Virus record (IMG/VR): IMGVR_UViG_3300042691_010939
Span: 1-28,597 of that record
From: a virus
Length of the DNA stretch: 28,597 bases
Strand: one strand, 5' to 3'
The position numbers and the translations under genes are program-made. Under the pieces are notes generated by a model. The model saw only the letters and a list, made by a program, of their open reading frames with translations, was not told where the DNA came from and made no database searches. Below, piece after piece: positions 5,850 through 11,893 of the stretch (the first letter of the stretch is position 1; the number at the start of each line of letters is the position of its first letter).

Positions 5850-6175
5850 AAGGGGCTTGGCTCGTGCATTGGCTCAAACATCGACTTCACCACATCGGCA
5901 GGGTTGCCTGGTGTGATGTAAGGGTTGTTGATGCTGACCTTGATTGACTGTTTTGCTTCGCCTTCTTTGTTGGTCCAGTTGTCAATCTCAGAGCTGTAAA
6001 GACCCTCAACCTGAATCTCCTGACCGATGTCAAAAGTGGTTGGTGTCTTTAGCCAAACTGTGTATCGCTTGTTGATTGTTTCGCCAGCCTTGGTTGTGTA
6101 GGCCTCGGTTAGCTCAATGCCTTTGCCTTCGTAGAAGACTCGGCTAATGGTGCCTTTTACTTTGATGCTTGCCAT
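5846..6175 (-). CDS. Single-stranded DNA-binding protein, SSB-like (109 aa)
   Basis: Predicted OB-fold: alternating strands IKVKGTISRVFYEGKGIELTE, then RYTVWLKTP and IQVEGLYSSEI, ending with a short acidic/Pro tail (FEPMHEPSPF) like the partner-binding tip of SSBs. It is shorter than bacterial SSB (about 150-180 aa) and lacks the long Gly/Gln linker, which is common in phage versions. ATG at 6175 follows AGGAAAAAGAG. Neighbours are the DnaB-type helicase upstream and RusA downstream. Function is assigned from fold pattern and context. Confidence 0.7.
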   Translation of the reverse strand: MASIKVKGTISRVFYEGKGIELTEAYTTKAGETINKRYTVWLKTPTTFDIGQEIQVEGLYSSEIDNWTNKEGEAKQSIKVSINNPYITPGNPADVVKSMFEPMHEPSPF

Positions 6176-6207
6176 CTCTTTTTCCTTTTCTCTTGTTTTT
6201 TTTTACT

Positions 6208-6483
6208 TTAGTGGTCACCTATGACATGGTTAGGGTTGGTGCAGTCTAGGTGGCCACAAGATCTAAGTCCTGGTAGCACTGGTTTTCCGTCAAAGAGTGG
6301 AATGGTAAGGGTTTCCTTGTCAAACTCGCCTTGCCAAGGTATGCACTTCTCAGAGCCGTACTTAATGACCAAGGCTCGGTGCATCCGGCAGGACTGGCAC
6401 TTAAGGTCTTTCCTCTTTCGCTTGTGAGTGTTGACCTTCCAGGTCGCACCGCATCGGCAGCACAGTGCCACATTGTCATCCAC
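6208..6483 (-). CDS. Zinc-binding protein, HNH-like (91 aa)
   Basis: Small protein with an N-terminal CCRC, a CQSC pair near residue 29, then CIPWQGEFDKETLTIP and CGHLDCTNPNHV at the end. The combination of CxxC pairs and a C-terminal H-x-DC-NP-NH segment looks like a degenerate HNH/zinc-finger fold found in actinophages. Without a clear catalytic DH it may only bind DNA. The only in-frame start is GTG at 6483, 10 bases after the helicase TAA, with GAGG rather far upstream. A function in replication is suggested by position only. Confidence 0.6.
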   Translation of the reverse strand: MDDNVALCCRCGATWKVNTHKRKRKDLKCQSCRMHRALVIKYGSEKCIPWQGEFDKETLTIPLFDGKPVLPGLRSCGHLDCTNPNHVIGDH

Positions 6484-6492
6484 GCCATAATC

Positions 6493-7725
6493 TTATCCCT
6501 CAACAACTCGGGAAAGGTGGCCTTCAAACTTGAGTCCTACTTCTCCCAAGCCTCCCTGTCGGTTCTTGGCAACCTTCATAATCATCCAGCTCTTTTGCCA
6601 CTCAAACTGATCCTCAGCGATTGACTCTCGGTGCAGAAGTATTACAGCGTCAGCGTCCTGCTCAATCCCTCCTGAGTCGCGAAGGTCAGCCAGGTCGGGT
6701 CGGGCGTCTTTGCGTTGCTCAGGTCCTCTGTTGAGCTGGGCTAGTGCAATGACTGGCACATCCAAATCTCGAGCAAGGTTCTTTAGCCCGATAGAAATGT
6801 CAGTGATCATCTCGTAACGCTTTCGGCCCTTTTCAGTGTCCTGAATCAAGCCGAGGTAGTCAACGACTATTGCTCGGAGCTTGCCGTTGCCTTTTACGCT
6901 GTTCGCAAGGGCTCGTATCTGCATAAGGTTTTGGCCAGACTTGTCGTGGATCGCGAGCTGATGGCTCGTTATCTTTTCTTTAGCTCTTGCAATCTTGTCC
7001 CAGTCAATGTCCTTGAGTGTCCCCTTCTCAATGTTGCCAATGTAGACCTCGGCCTCCATGCTGATTATGCGGTTGTAGAGTTCCGATTTGCCCATCTCAA
7101 GGCTGTGAAAACTAACTGGCCCCTGCTTTGAAAGCTCCCAAGCAATCTGCAAGCCAACAATTGTTTTTCCAATGCCAGGCCGAGCTCCAATAATGTAAAG
7201 AGCTCCTGGTCTAAATCCTGCAAGAATCTCGTTGAGTGATGGCCAAGGGCTAAGTGGGTAATCTTTGGGCTTGTCAATCTCGTCAAGGTAAGGAATCAGC
7301 TCCTCGCTAACATAGCTTGGTTTGCTTGCTTGGTTGCGGTCAATTAGATTGTCAATCTCTCGCTTGGCCTGATTCATTGCAGCAGGTAAGTCATCGCTTT
7401 GTGCCTTTAGCTGGATCAGTGTTCCGGCCTGTGCAAGCTTTCTCCTAGTTGATTCCTCAATCACCTTGCTGGCGTAGTAGGCAACGCTCACAGCTGTTGG
7501 GGTTGCGGTCATGCAGTCGTGCAAAAAGCTTGCGTACTTAGGAAGCCTTGCAGAGAGAGTAATCACATCCAAGGGCAATCTGTCGCGCTTCATCTCGAGC
7601 ATCGCCTCGTAGATTTTGCCATTGTTTAGATCGTAGAAGTCGGCTGGCGAGAGTGTCAGGTCATCCAGTGCCTTGCCGTTGGTCAGGAGCACCGAGCCAA
7701 TAACGGACATCTCAAAGTGGGTCAC
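6493..7725 (-). CDS. dnaB: DnaB-type replicative helicase (410 aa)
   Basis: Hexameric helicase that would unwind phage DNA ahead of the host polymerase. The N-terminal domain (MTHFEMSVIGSVLL...) matches DnaB, and the RecA-like domain follows. Walker A is GARPGIGKT (180-188), Walker B is around VVDYLGLI (287-294), then ALAQLNRG and a C-terminal KNRQGG segment with the expected Arg. At 410 aa it is slightly shorter than cellular DnaB (about 450-470). A GTG start at 7725 overlaps the TGA of the initiator gene (GTGA), the classic initiator-helicase pair as in lambda O-P. No primase or DNA polymerase is in the window, so host enzymes are probably recruited. Confidence 0.95.
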   Translation of the reverse strand: MTHFEMSVIGSVLLTNGKALDDLTLSPADFYDLNNGKIYEAMLEMKRDRLPLDVITLSARLPKYASFLHDCMTATPTAVSVAYYASKVIEESTRRKLAQAGTLIQLKAQSDDLPAAMNQAKREIDNLIDRNQASKPSYVSEELIPYLDEIDKPKDYPLSPWPSLNEILAGFRPGALYIIGARPGIGKTIVGLQIAWELSKQGPVSFHSLEMGKSELYNRIISMEAEVYIGNIEKGTLKDIDWDKIARAKEKITSHQLAIHDKSGQNLMQIRALANSVKGNGKLRAIVVDYLGLIQDTEKGRKRYEMITDISIGLKNLARDLDVPVIALAQLNRGPEQRKDARPDLADLRDSGGIEQDADAVILLHRESIAEDQFEWQKSWMIMKVAKNRQGGLGEVGLKFEGHLSRVVEG

Positions 7726-8384
7726 TTGATTCTCCCAAAGATAGGTTTGCCAGCTGGTTTTGTTTGCTCAGTTTGGACTGTATCGTAAAGCTCTTTGTTT
7801 AGCCATGAGGCAGGGTAAGGGATGAACTGGTGGTCGGGTAGTTTGCTCTCTGAGTAAGCCTTGACTAGTCCAATCAGCTCCTCAGCGGTTTTTTTCTTTG
7901 TGGCTTTGTTCCAGGCTTTTAGAGCATCAGCTTTTGCAATCTTTTTTGGGTATAGATTCCAGAAGGTTTCAAACTCATCAGCGTTGCTTTTTAGTGATGG
8001 TTCTTTGATGGTTATATTGATGTTTTGTGTGCCAACAGGTGTCACCCCTGATTTACCTGAGCTGTCACCCCTGCTTACCCAGTCTGTCACCCCTGGTGCT
8101 GAATCTGTCACCCCTGAGCCAATTGTTATCCAGTAAAGGTTGGTCTTGTATTGGTGATTTGTCGGTGCGTTTTGTAGCTCGACCCTTAGCTCGCCGAGCT
8201 CAATCAGTTCTTGGATGTCGCGCTTGACAGATCGGTCTGAGGCATTTGCGTATCGTGCCAAAGTGCTAATTGAAGGCCAGGCTCCTTGATCTCCAAGATG
8301 GTTTGCAATTCCAAGCAAGACAAGTTTCGCCCTGCCGGTGGCTTTGGAGTTGTTTAGTACTAGGGCTACTGCCTCAATGCTCAT
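7722..8384 (-). CDS. Replication initiator, lambda O-like winged-helix protein (220 aa)
   Basis: Residues about 10-75 form a winged-helix DNA-binding domain (GRAKLVLLGIANHLGD, WPSISTLARYANASDRSVKRDIQELIELGEL), the type found at the N-terminus of many phage initiators. A linker (about 88-125) rich in Gly, Thr, Asp and Ser follows. The C-terminal block has FWNLYPKK...KADALKAW and FIPYPASWLNKE, a recurring motif of phage replication proteins. The linker DNA contains four copies of an 11-base iteron, so the origin is probably inside this gene as in lambda. ATG at 8384 overlaps the upstream TGA (ATGA), and the end overlaps the helicase start. Confidence 0.85.
   Translation of the reverse strand: MSIEAVALVLNNSKATGRAKLVLLGIANHLGDQGAWPSISTLARYANASDRSVKRDIQELIELGELRVELQNAPTNHQYKTNLYWITIGSGVTDSAPGVTDWVSRGDSSGKSGVTPVGTQNINITIKEPSLKSNADEFETFWNLYPKKIAKADALKAWNKATKKKTAEELIGLVKAYSESKLPDHQFIPYPASWLNKELYDTVQTEQTKPAGKPIFGRIK
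8040..8116. repeat. Four origin iterons inside the initiator gene
   Basis: Four perfect copies of TGTCACCCCTG start at 8040, 8063, 8085 and 8106, so the spacing is 23, 22 and 21 bases, about two DNA turns. Because these steps are not all multiples of three, the copies are read in different frames (GVT in three, RGD in one), so the DNA rather than the protein is repeated. An A+T-rich stretch (about 7985-8033) lies alongside on the gene-downstream side. Lambda ori has the same layout: iterons in the middle of O followed by A+T-rich DNA. Confidence 0.8.
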
Positions 8385-8578
8385 CTTGCTGCTGCTCTCT
8401 CAGCCATCAGCATCATGACAGTCGGGCTAATGACTCTGTTATCGTAACCCTCTTTGACAAGCATGACCCACTGGCCGTTGTCTAGTCCCATAGCCTGGTA
8501 ATCCATCTCAGCCATGAAAATGTTTCCGCCGTACATCTCAAGCACTTCGGCGAGTGTTTTGCTCTCCCAGTTAAACAT
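8381..8578 (-). CDS. Hypothetical protein before the initiator (65 aa)
   Basis: Unrecognised acidic, Met-rich protein (MYGGNIFMAEMDYQAMGLD, then PTVMMLMAERAAAR). ATG at 8578 has AAGGAAGG upstream. Its TGA overlaps the initiator ATG (ATGA), so it is the first gene of the origin-initiator-helicase transcript after the non-coding gap. A regulatory or loader role would fit the position but is not shown by the sequence. Confidence 0.65.
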   Translation of the reverse strand: MFNWESKTLAEVLEMYGGNIFMAEMDYQAMGLDNGQWVMLVKEGYDNRVISPTVMMLMAERAAAR

Positions 8579-8609
8579 AAAATGCGCCTTCCTTTTTAGG
8601 TTGGCACAC

Positions 8610-8615
8610 TATAAT
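8610..8615 (+). promoter_or_regulatory. TATAAT -10 box for plus-strand small RNA
   Basis: A perfect TATAAT on the plus strand, flanked symmetrically by TTGGCA (8601-8606) and TGCCAA (8625-8630), an inverted repeat that could be an operator. No good -35 is present at 16-18 bases (about 8586-8593 is C/T-rich), so the promoter may need an activator. On the minus strand the same site reads TATAGT. Confidence 0.45.
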
Positions 8616-8621
8616 TGCTAG

Positions 8622-8686
8622 AGATGCCAACACCTGATCTGTTGGTATCGGCCTCTCTGAGTTCTCTCAGGGGGGCCTTTGTTATT
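8622..8686 (+). ncRNA. Putative phage small RNA, two stem-loops
   Basis: The gap between the HNH gene and the 65-aa gene has no frame but holds an ordered plus-strand transcript unit. A TATAAT comes first, about 7 bases later a start near 8622. Stem 1 is ATGCCAACA/TGTTGGTAT (8624-8632 with 8640-8648, one G-U pair) with a 7-base loop CCTGATC. A 12-bp terminator stem follows directly. It is antisense to all flanking genes and lies just upstream of the origin region. The exposed loop could pair with an mRNA target. The structure is seen directly; that it is transcribed and what it does is inferred. Confidence 0.5.
8650..8686 (+). terminator. Rho-independent terminator of the small RNA
   Basis: GGCCTCTCTGAG (8650-8661), loop TTCT, CTCAGGGGGGCC (8666-8677): all 12 positions pair on the plus strand, two of them as G-U, followed by TTTGTTATTT. 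On the minus strand the two wobble pairs become A-C mismatches and no T-run follows, so the orientation is plus. No plus-strand protein gene ends here, which is the main reason to propose a small RNA. Confidence 0.65.
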
Positions 8687-8710
8687 TAGTTGTGTTTGTA
8701 CATTAGCAGT

Positions 8711-9049
8711 CTAAAAGTAATCAATGTCGTGCTCTACCCTGCGTGTGTTGTAATCGTTATCTAGCAGGAACCAGCCGTTGCCCATGTAAACAGGGGTGCT
8801 TTCAGGCTCTTGCCAGCGCTCAAGCTTCCAGCCGAACTTGCGGCCGAGCTCTGCAAACTTGCTGTTTGACTCGAGCAAGCCGTTAGCCTCCGAGCACAAG
8901 ACAATGATGTTGCTTGGTCTGTCTAGCTTTTTGCTTCCTCCCATGCCTCGGTTCTTGCGGTGCTGAGGGATAAGTGTGTCATCCGTAGTGCCACAGTGAG
9001 AGCAGCAAACATCCCTTGCTAAAAACTTGTCAAAGGTTTTTTTATTCAT
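8711..9049 (-). CDS. HNH endonuclease-like protein (112 aa)
   Basis: Begins MNKKTFDKFLARD, then CSHCG, a PQHRKNRGMGGS His-containing motif and PSNIIVLCSEANGLLES, the NIIVLC-x-N-x-L segment typical of HNH proteins in phages. The C-terminal third (about 40 residues) is an added domain rich in aromatics. ATG at 9049 overlaps the TAA of the preceding gene and is favoured over the frame's far upstream ATG (9133), which would overlap that gene for 90 bases. Nuclease activity is likely if the His motif is intact; its role may be recombination or a selfish one. Confidence 0.75.
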   Translation of the reverse strand: MNKKTFDKFLARDVCCSHCGTTDDTLIPQHRKNRGMGGSKKLDRPSNIIVLCSEANGLLESNSKFAELGRKFGWKLERWQEPESTPVYMGNGWFLLDNDYNTRRVEHDIDYF

Positions 9050-9257
9050 CCCAAGGGTCGTATTCTTTTGCAGGGATGTCAAGTCCGGTGCCTTTGTAGT
9101 CGGCGCTAAATCCAATCGATGAGCTTGTTTCAAAATCCCTCAGTTCTGGTGCTGGCTCCTGGCAGTTGTGTTTTCTGCGCCATTCTCTAACTAGCAGAAT
9201 CGGGTTGGCCTCGTCAGTTTTGAACTTGGCACCACATGAGCAGGTTTCGGCAATCAC
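9042..9257 (-). CDS. Small zinc-binding protein (71 aa)
   Basis: Starts with CSCGAKF and has WRRKHNC near residue 26, a C-x-C...H-x4-C-like metal site, then an acidic Pro-rich end. Similar short proteins with C-x-CGA and W-xx-H-xC occur in actinophage early regions and have no assigned function. The start is taken as GTG at 9257; it has no strong ribosome-binding site, and it follows the upstream TAG by 16 bases. The end overlaps the HNH gene start. Confidence 0.6.
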   Translation of the reverse strand: MIAETCSCGAKFKTDEANPILLVREWRRKHNCQEPAPELRDFETSSSIGFSADYKGTGLDIPAKEYDPWDE

Positions 9258-9273
9258 CAGCCAAGGCTACCAG

Positions 9274-9612
9274 CTAGGCGTGTTTCCACTGTATTTCCAC
9301 ATTTTTGCTTATGACAGCCATCATTGTGGCCTGATCTGACAGGGTTCTCATCTTGGTTTTGACCCTGTTGTACTCAGCCTTGGCTAGGTCAGCCTTTAGC
9401 TTTTCCTCTACCGATTGCAACTTAGCAACAGCCTGTCGGTCTGCAACTGTGCCGGCGTTATTGATAAAGGCTAAAGAGACTGCCTTGTCGTATGCCGCTT
9501 CTGCATCCGCGAGCTTGCACTCTGCGTCATAGAGAGCACTAGCTCCCCTGTCCATCTCGCTTGTCAGGCGTTGCAGCTCCTGGACTATGTGGCCTGGTGT
9601 AATAATTTCCAT
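9274..9612 (-). CDS. Hypothetical helical protein near recombination genes (112 aa)
   Basis: Almost wholly helical and Ala/Lys/Glu-rich, with a coiled-coil-like stretch at residues 15-95 (LYDAECKLADAEAAYDKAV, then VEEKLKADLAKAEYN). Proteins of this size and pattern often sit beside YqaJ exonuclease and annealing genes in actinophages, possibly as a recombination accessory, but function is not known. ATG at 9612 follows AAGGCTAAGAG and starts inside the 3' end of the upstream small gene. Confidence 0.65.
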   Translation of the reverse strand: MEIITPGHIVQELQRLTSEMDRGASALYDAECKLADAEAAYDKAVSLAFINNAGTVADRQAVAKLQSVEEKLKADLAKAEYNRVKTKMRTLSDQATMMAVISKNVEIQWKHA

Positions 9613-9754
9613 CTCTTAGCCTTCTAGCTTTCTCTCTTTGTAATCTCCATAGGTCGGTCAGGATGTCGTATTCGCCTTTGTCGTATTGCTCATGCAAGCA
9701 TTCCTGCACTTCAAGAATTGAACTAAGCAGGATCCTTTGTGCCTGATAGTCCAT
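9539..9754 (-). CDS. Small hypothetical protein bridging two genes (71 aa)
   Basis: Frame from ATG 9754, preceded by AAGGAAATCGCTA, overlapping the end of the annealing-protein gene by 32 bases. The N-terminal 47 residues (MDYQAQRILLSSILEVQECL...) look like a normal helical protein and are the only coding in 9613-9722. The last 24 residues overlap the next gene and are low in structure. Likely real because of the start site and because it fills the gap; function unknown. Confidence 0.5.
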   Translation of the reverse strand: MDYQAQRILLSSILEVQECLHEQYDKGEYDILTDLWRLQREKARRLRDGNYYTRPHSPGAATPDKRDGQGS

Positions 9755-10244
9755 TAGCGATTTCCTTGATTTTGTCTAGCGTTGCTGTGTCAGCTCCGCC
9801 AGTCTTAGCTTCGCTGTAAAGCAAGCGTAAACCATCAAGGTCATTGCCTAACTCTGCTGCCATTGCAAGCCAGTCTTTAGCAGTTGCACTTGGTTTTTTA
9901 TCCCTTGCAACCTTGGCCATCTCCTCGCGTGAAGCTCGCTTGTTTCCTGAGTAGCCAGCGTTAGCTAGGGCTCTACCAATAGCAGATGTTTCTGCGTTTT
10001 CAAGAGCTGAAGTTTTGTTAGCCATGCCAACTCCGTCAATCTCGTAAGCCAGCCCTGTTGCTCTTGCTAAAGCCTCGCGGTCATTAGTGAGGTAGACAGC
10101 AGCGTAAACAACCCAAGTGCTGACCTGTCGGTCCTGAAGTGTTGTCTGATTTTCAGTGATGATCCTGCCGTCAGGGTTGTCTTTGTAGAAACGCCTGATG
10201 CGCTCCTCGACTGTTTCGTAGTCGTTGAGGTTGAATTGTGCCAT
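9723..10244 (-). CDS. Putative ssDNA-annealing recombination protein (173 aa)
   Basis: Opens NLNDYETVEERIRRFYKDNPDGRI and has the conserved-looking core GMANKTSALENAETSAIGRALANAGY (residues about 75-100, cited here in two parts: GMANKTSALENAE and TSAIGRALANAGY), a signature I associate with a single-strand annealing or binding family widespread in actinophages. It lies directly after the YqaJ exonuclease, matching the exonuclease-annealase pairs of lambda Exo/Bet and RecE/RecT. ATG at 10244 is one base before that gene's end. The C-terminal 50 residues form a variable helical tail. The assignment to Erf, Sak or another group cannot be made by eye. Confidence 0.65.
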   Translation of the reverse strand: MAQFNLNDYETVEERIRRFYKDNPDGRIITENQTTLQDRQVSTWVVYAAVYLTNDREALARATGLAYEIDGVGMANKTSALENAETSAIGRALANAGYSGNKRASREEMAKVARDKKPSATAKDWLAMAAELGNDLDGLRLLYSEAKTGGADTATLDKIKEIANGLSGTKDPA

Positions 10245-11168
10245 TTACTTTCCCTTCTCGTGGTGCAAGTAAGGTGCTCCGCCGGCTCTTGACCTAAGAC
10301 TGAGCAGGTGCTCGCCGTAGATGATGCCTCGCTTCTTACCTTCCATTGCTTTGATAACTCTAGCCTTGAGGTCTGTCATTAGCTTGTTAGCCTTCTCAGC
10401 GTCATTGACAGCGTTGAAGTAGTGCACCCCAAGCTCGTCAAGGTCAGCTTCGCCGTCCTCAATGTTTGGGCTCAGAGCTCTTATTGTTTCTAGTGTTGAG
10501 TTGGAGCCGTCCCAGTCAGGCATCTTTAGGTCAAGGCAAGCTTGTCTAAATCTAAGAGCTGACTCCCAAAGTGTGTTCGCCTCAAACTCATCCCACTCAA
10601 TGTCAAACTCCATAAAGCTTGATCCTGCAAGAGCAACAACCTTGGCTTGTCTAATTCCAAAAACCTTCATGTACCAAAGCACCTGAGCTCGGTAAGACTG
10701 AGGCACTGAGCTCCAGTAATCCCTAGAAAACTTGACCTCAATAATGCCCCAGTTGCCCTCTGAGTCTTTGTAGAGTCCGTCAAGGTTTGCTCTTGCCCAA
10801 GGGTAGGTCTTGTTGGCCCAGGTGCCTGTTTCGTAAATCTCAAGTTCAGGGTGCTCATCTGCAAAGAGTTCCAAGATAGGTGCCTCGAGCTTTGTCCCAA
10901 GCTTCATGCTCATGTTGGGCTGGACTTCGTCAGGAATCTGTCCGGTCTTTTTTGCCCATTTTGTTATGGGTGACTCCCATTGTGAAAGACCACTGCAAGC
11001 TGCTATCTCGCTGCCCCCGATGGCTCCTGGCTCGTTGCGGAGCTCGTGCCATTCAGGCGAGCCGTTGGCAAAGTTGCCTAGCAGGACTGCATCGTGCAAC
11101 TCGTTTATCTCGGTTGGTAGCTTTGATACTGGCAAGGTTTCCCTCTCTTTCCTTGTCGGCAAGCCCAC
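10245..11168 (-). CDS. YqaJ-family 5'-3' exonuclease (307 aa)
   Basis: PD-(D/E)XK-fold exonuclease that would chew ends for recombination. The visible site order is GSPEWHELR (36-44), GGSE (51-54), LEAPI with E96, ANLDG with D130, IIEVK (142-146, the E-x-K) and YRAQVLWYM (159-167). These are the YqaJ landmarks. The C-terminal region (about 230-307) is helical and basic. Start is ambiguous: GTG at 11168, or a TTG at 11135 preceded by GAGAGGG; both precede the first domain residues. It is the first gene of the leftward early operon, divergent from whiB. Confidence 0.9.
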   Translation of the reverse strand: MGLPTRKERETLPVSKLPTEINELHDAVLLGNFANGSPEWHELRNEPGAIGGSEIAACSGLSQWESPITKWAKKTGQIPDEVQPNMSMKLGTKLEAPILELFADEHPELEIYETGTWANKTYPWARANLDGLYKDSEGNWGIIEVKFSRDYWSSVPQSYRAQVLWYMKVFGIRQAKVVALAGSSFMEFDIEWDEFEANTLWESALRFRQACLDLKMPDWDGSNSTLETIRALSPNIEDGEADLDELGVHYFNAVNDAEKANKLMTDLKARVIKAMEGKKRGIIYGEHLLSLRSRAGGAPYLHHEKGK

Positions 11169-11193
11169 GCTAACTCTCTCGGCGTGGGTTTGC
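11159..11193. promoter_or_regulatory. 12-bp hairpin at the start of the exonuclease gene
   Basis: GCAAGCCCACGC (11159-11170) pairs with GCGTGGGTTTGC (11182-11193) over 12 positions, one a G-U in plus-strand RNA. The loop is 11 bases. It spans the candidate GTG start of the exonuclease gene, so in the leftward mRNA it would hide that start and favour the TTG at 11135. Neither strand has a strong T-run after it, so it is more likely a leader structure or protein site than a terminator. Confidence 0.45.
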
Positions 11194-11204
11194 TATTTGT
11201 CTTG

Positions 11205-11219
11205 AGATTACTCTAATCT
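11205..11219. promoter_or_regulatory. Divergent promoter/operator between whiB and exonuclease
   Basis: AGATTA, three bases, TAATCT: a perfect 6-bp inverted repeat that supplies a TAATCT -10-like hexamer in both directions. Rightward, the -10 ends six bases before the whiB ATG, so that mRNA would be leaderless, as is common in Actinobacteria. Leftward, TTGTCA (11232-11227) precedes the -10 by 16 bases, a good -35. A dimeric regulator bound here would switch both transcripts. Confidence 0.55.
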
Positions 11220-11225
11220 GACCCT

Positions 11226-11492
11226 ATGACAAGACAACTTGAAAGAAAATACATTGAGCTTCAACACGCCATCAGCGAGAACGGGGGCGTTGAGTGTAGC
11301 CAGCTACCTGAGTGCTTTTTTCCCGAGGATGAGCCAGATGTTTACCTGCGCAAAAAGCTGATCGCTGTAGCCAAGGAAGTCTGCACCGACTGTCCGGTAA
11401 GGCTGAGGTGTCTTGACTACGCTTTGTCAGCTGGCATGGTTGGTATCTGGGGTGGCACTACAGCCGAGGAACGCTCGAAGCTAAGGGCTTAG
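11226..11492 (+). CDS. whiB: WhiB-family iron-sulfur transcription regulator (88 aa)
   Basis: Fe-S cluster regulator restricted to Actinobacteria and their phages. It has the WhiB order: C24 before FFP, then C53-TDC56-PVRLRC62 (the C-x2-C-x5-C set), then GIWGG (73-77) and a short basic ERSKLR end. An additional C30 lies next to FFP. Family members bind sigma factor region 4 and alter transcription; mycobacteriophage TM4 has one that affects the host cell. It is one of only two plus-strand genes and is divergent from the early operon, sharing a palindromic control region; the ATG is probably the first base of its mRNA. The stop overlaps the stop of the convergent membrane protein gene. Confidence 0.95.
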   Translation: MTRQLERKYIELQHAISENGGVECSQLPECFFPEDEPDVYLRKKLIAVAKEVCTDCPVRLRCLDYALSAGMVGIWGGTTAEERSKLRA

Positions 11493-11500
11493 CCCTTTTT
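11483..11500 (+). terminator. Short terminator after whiB
   Basis: AAGGGC, loop TTA, GCCCTT and then TTT spans the overlapping stop codons of whiB and the convergent leftward gene. The stem is only 6 bp, so it is weak, but the position at a convergent junction is what one expects. Confidence 0.4.
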
Positions 11501-11731
11501 GTCAGTCTTGTCGGCAATCTTGCCAAAAGACTTGTTGATCTCCTCGGCGTCAATCTGCCCATCTGCCAGGTAAGAGCGAGAGAGCTCCTGAGCCACATCA
11601 ATGATTCCGGCGAACGCTGCCATTGCTACTGCCTGAGCTACCTCAAGTCCAATGACTGCGCCTCCAACAAAGATGCCTGTGACCTTCAAAATAATAACGG
11701 CCAAGGTTCTGCGAGCGATGTCTAACCACAT
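11489..11731 (-). CDS. Holin-like membrane protein (80 aa)
   Basis: Hydrophobic segment(s) between residues 9 and 43 (LAVIILKVTGIFVGGAVIGLEV-type run followed by an Ala-rich stretch), then a polar tail with ADGQIDAEEINKSF, which matches the second half of an EF-hand loop (D-G-x-I-D-x-x-E). Size, membrane segment and position two genes after the endolysin suggest a holin or anti-holin. ATG at 11731 follows AAAGGACTGACC and lies four bases after the stop of the other small membrane protein, so the two form a pair. Confidence 0.65.
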   Translation of the reverse strand: MWLDIARRTLAVIILKVTGIFVGGAVIGLEVAQAVAMAAFAGIIDVAQELSRSYLADGQIDAEEINKSFGKIADKTDKKG

Positions 11732-11734
11732 AGG

Positions 11735-11893
11735 TCAGTCCTTTCGTAGGGGGTAAGTTGCTGCCCAAAGTGCAATGGTAATTAGGATGGCCCAACCTGC
11801 AAAGTCTTTAGCTGTGCCTTCAAGCACGACCCAAGCGATGCTCAGGCCAACGATTGTCCAAGCCTGATCTAGTTGGTCTTTGATGAACTTCAA
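11735..11893 (-). CDS. Two-helix holin-like protein (52 aa)
   Basis: Fills the gap between the exported Pro-rich protein and the 80-aa membrane protein. TTG start at 11893 with GTAGGAAACC upstream, overlapping the preceding TGA. Short charged N-terminus, then two hydrophobic helices, WTIVGLSIAWVVLEG (residues 12-26) and GWAILITIALWAATYP (33-48), and an RKD tail. Together with the next gene it makes a pair of small membrane proteins after the endolysin, the usual holin/anti-holin arrangement. Too short for most gene callers. Confidence 0.65.
   Translation of the reverse strand: MKFIKDQLDQAWTIVGLSIAWVVLEGTAKDFAGWAILITIALWAATYPLRKD

Noticed and set aside
6246-6527. 93-aa minus-strand frame overlapping the zinc protein gene and helicase end
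   Set aside because: It is out of frame with two genes that have clear motifs, has no family pattern, and its start lies inside helicase coding sequence.
8040-8116. CRISPR-like repeats or a protein tandem repeat
   Set aside because: The repeat unit is 11 bases with 10-12-base intervals, far below CRISPR sizes, and frame shifts between copies exclude a protein repeat.
11159-11193. Terminator at the whiB/exonuclease gap
   Set aside because: The stem is strong, but no clear T-run follows on either strand and no transcript is expected to end at a divergent promoter region.
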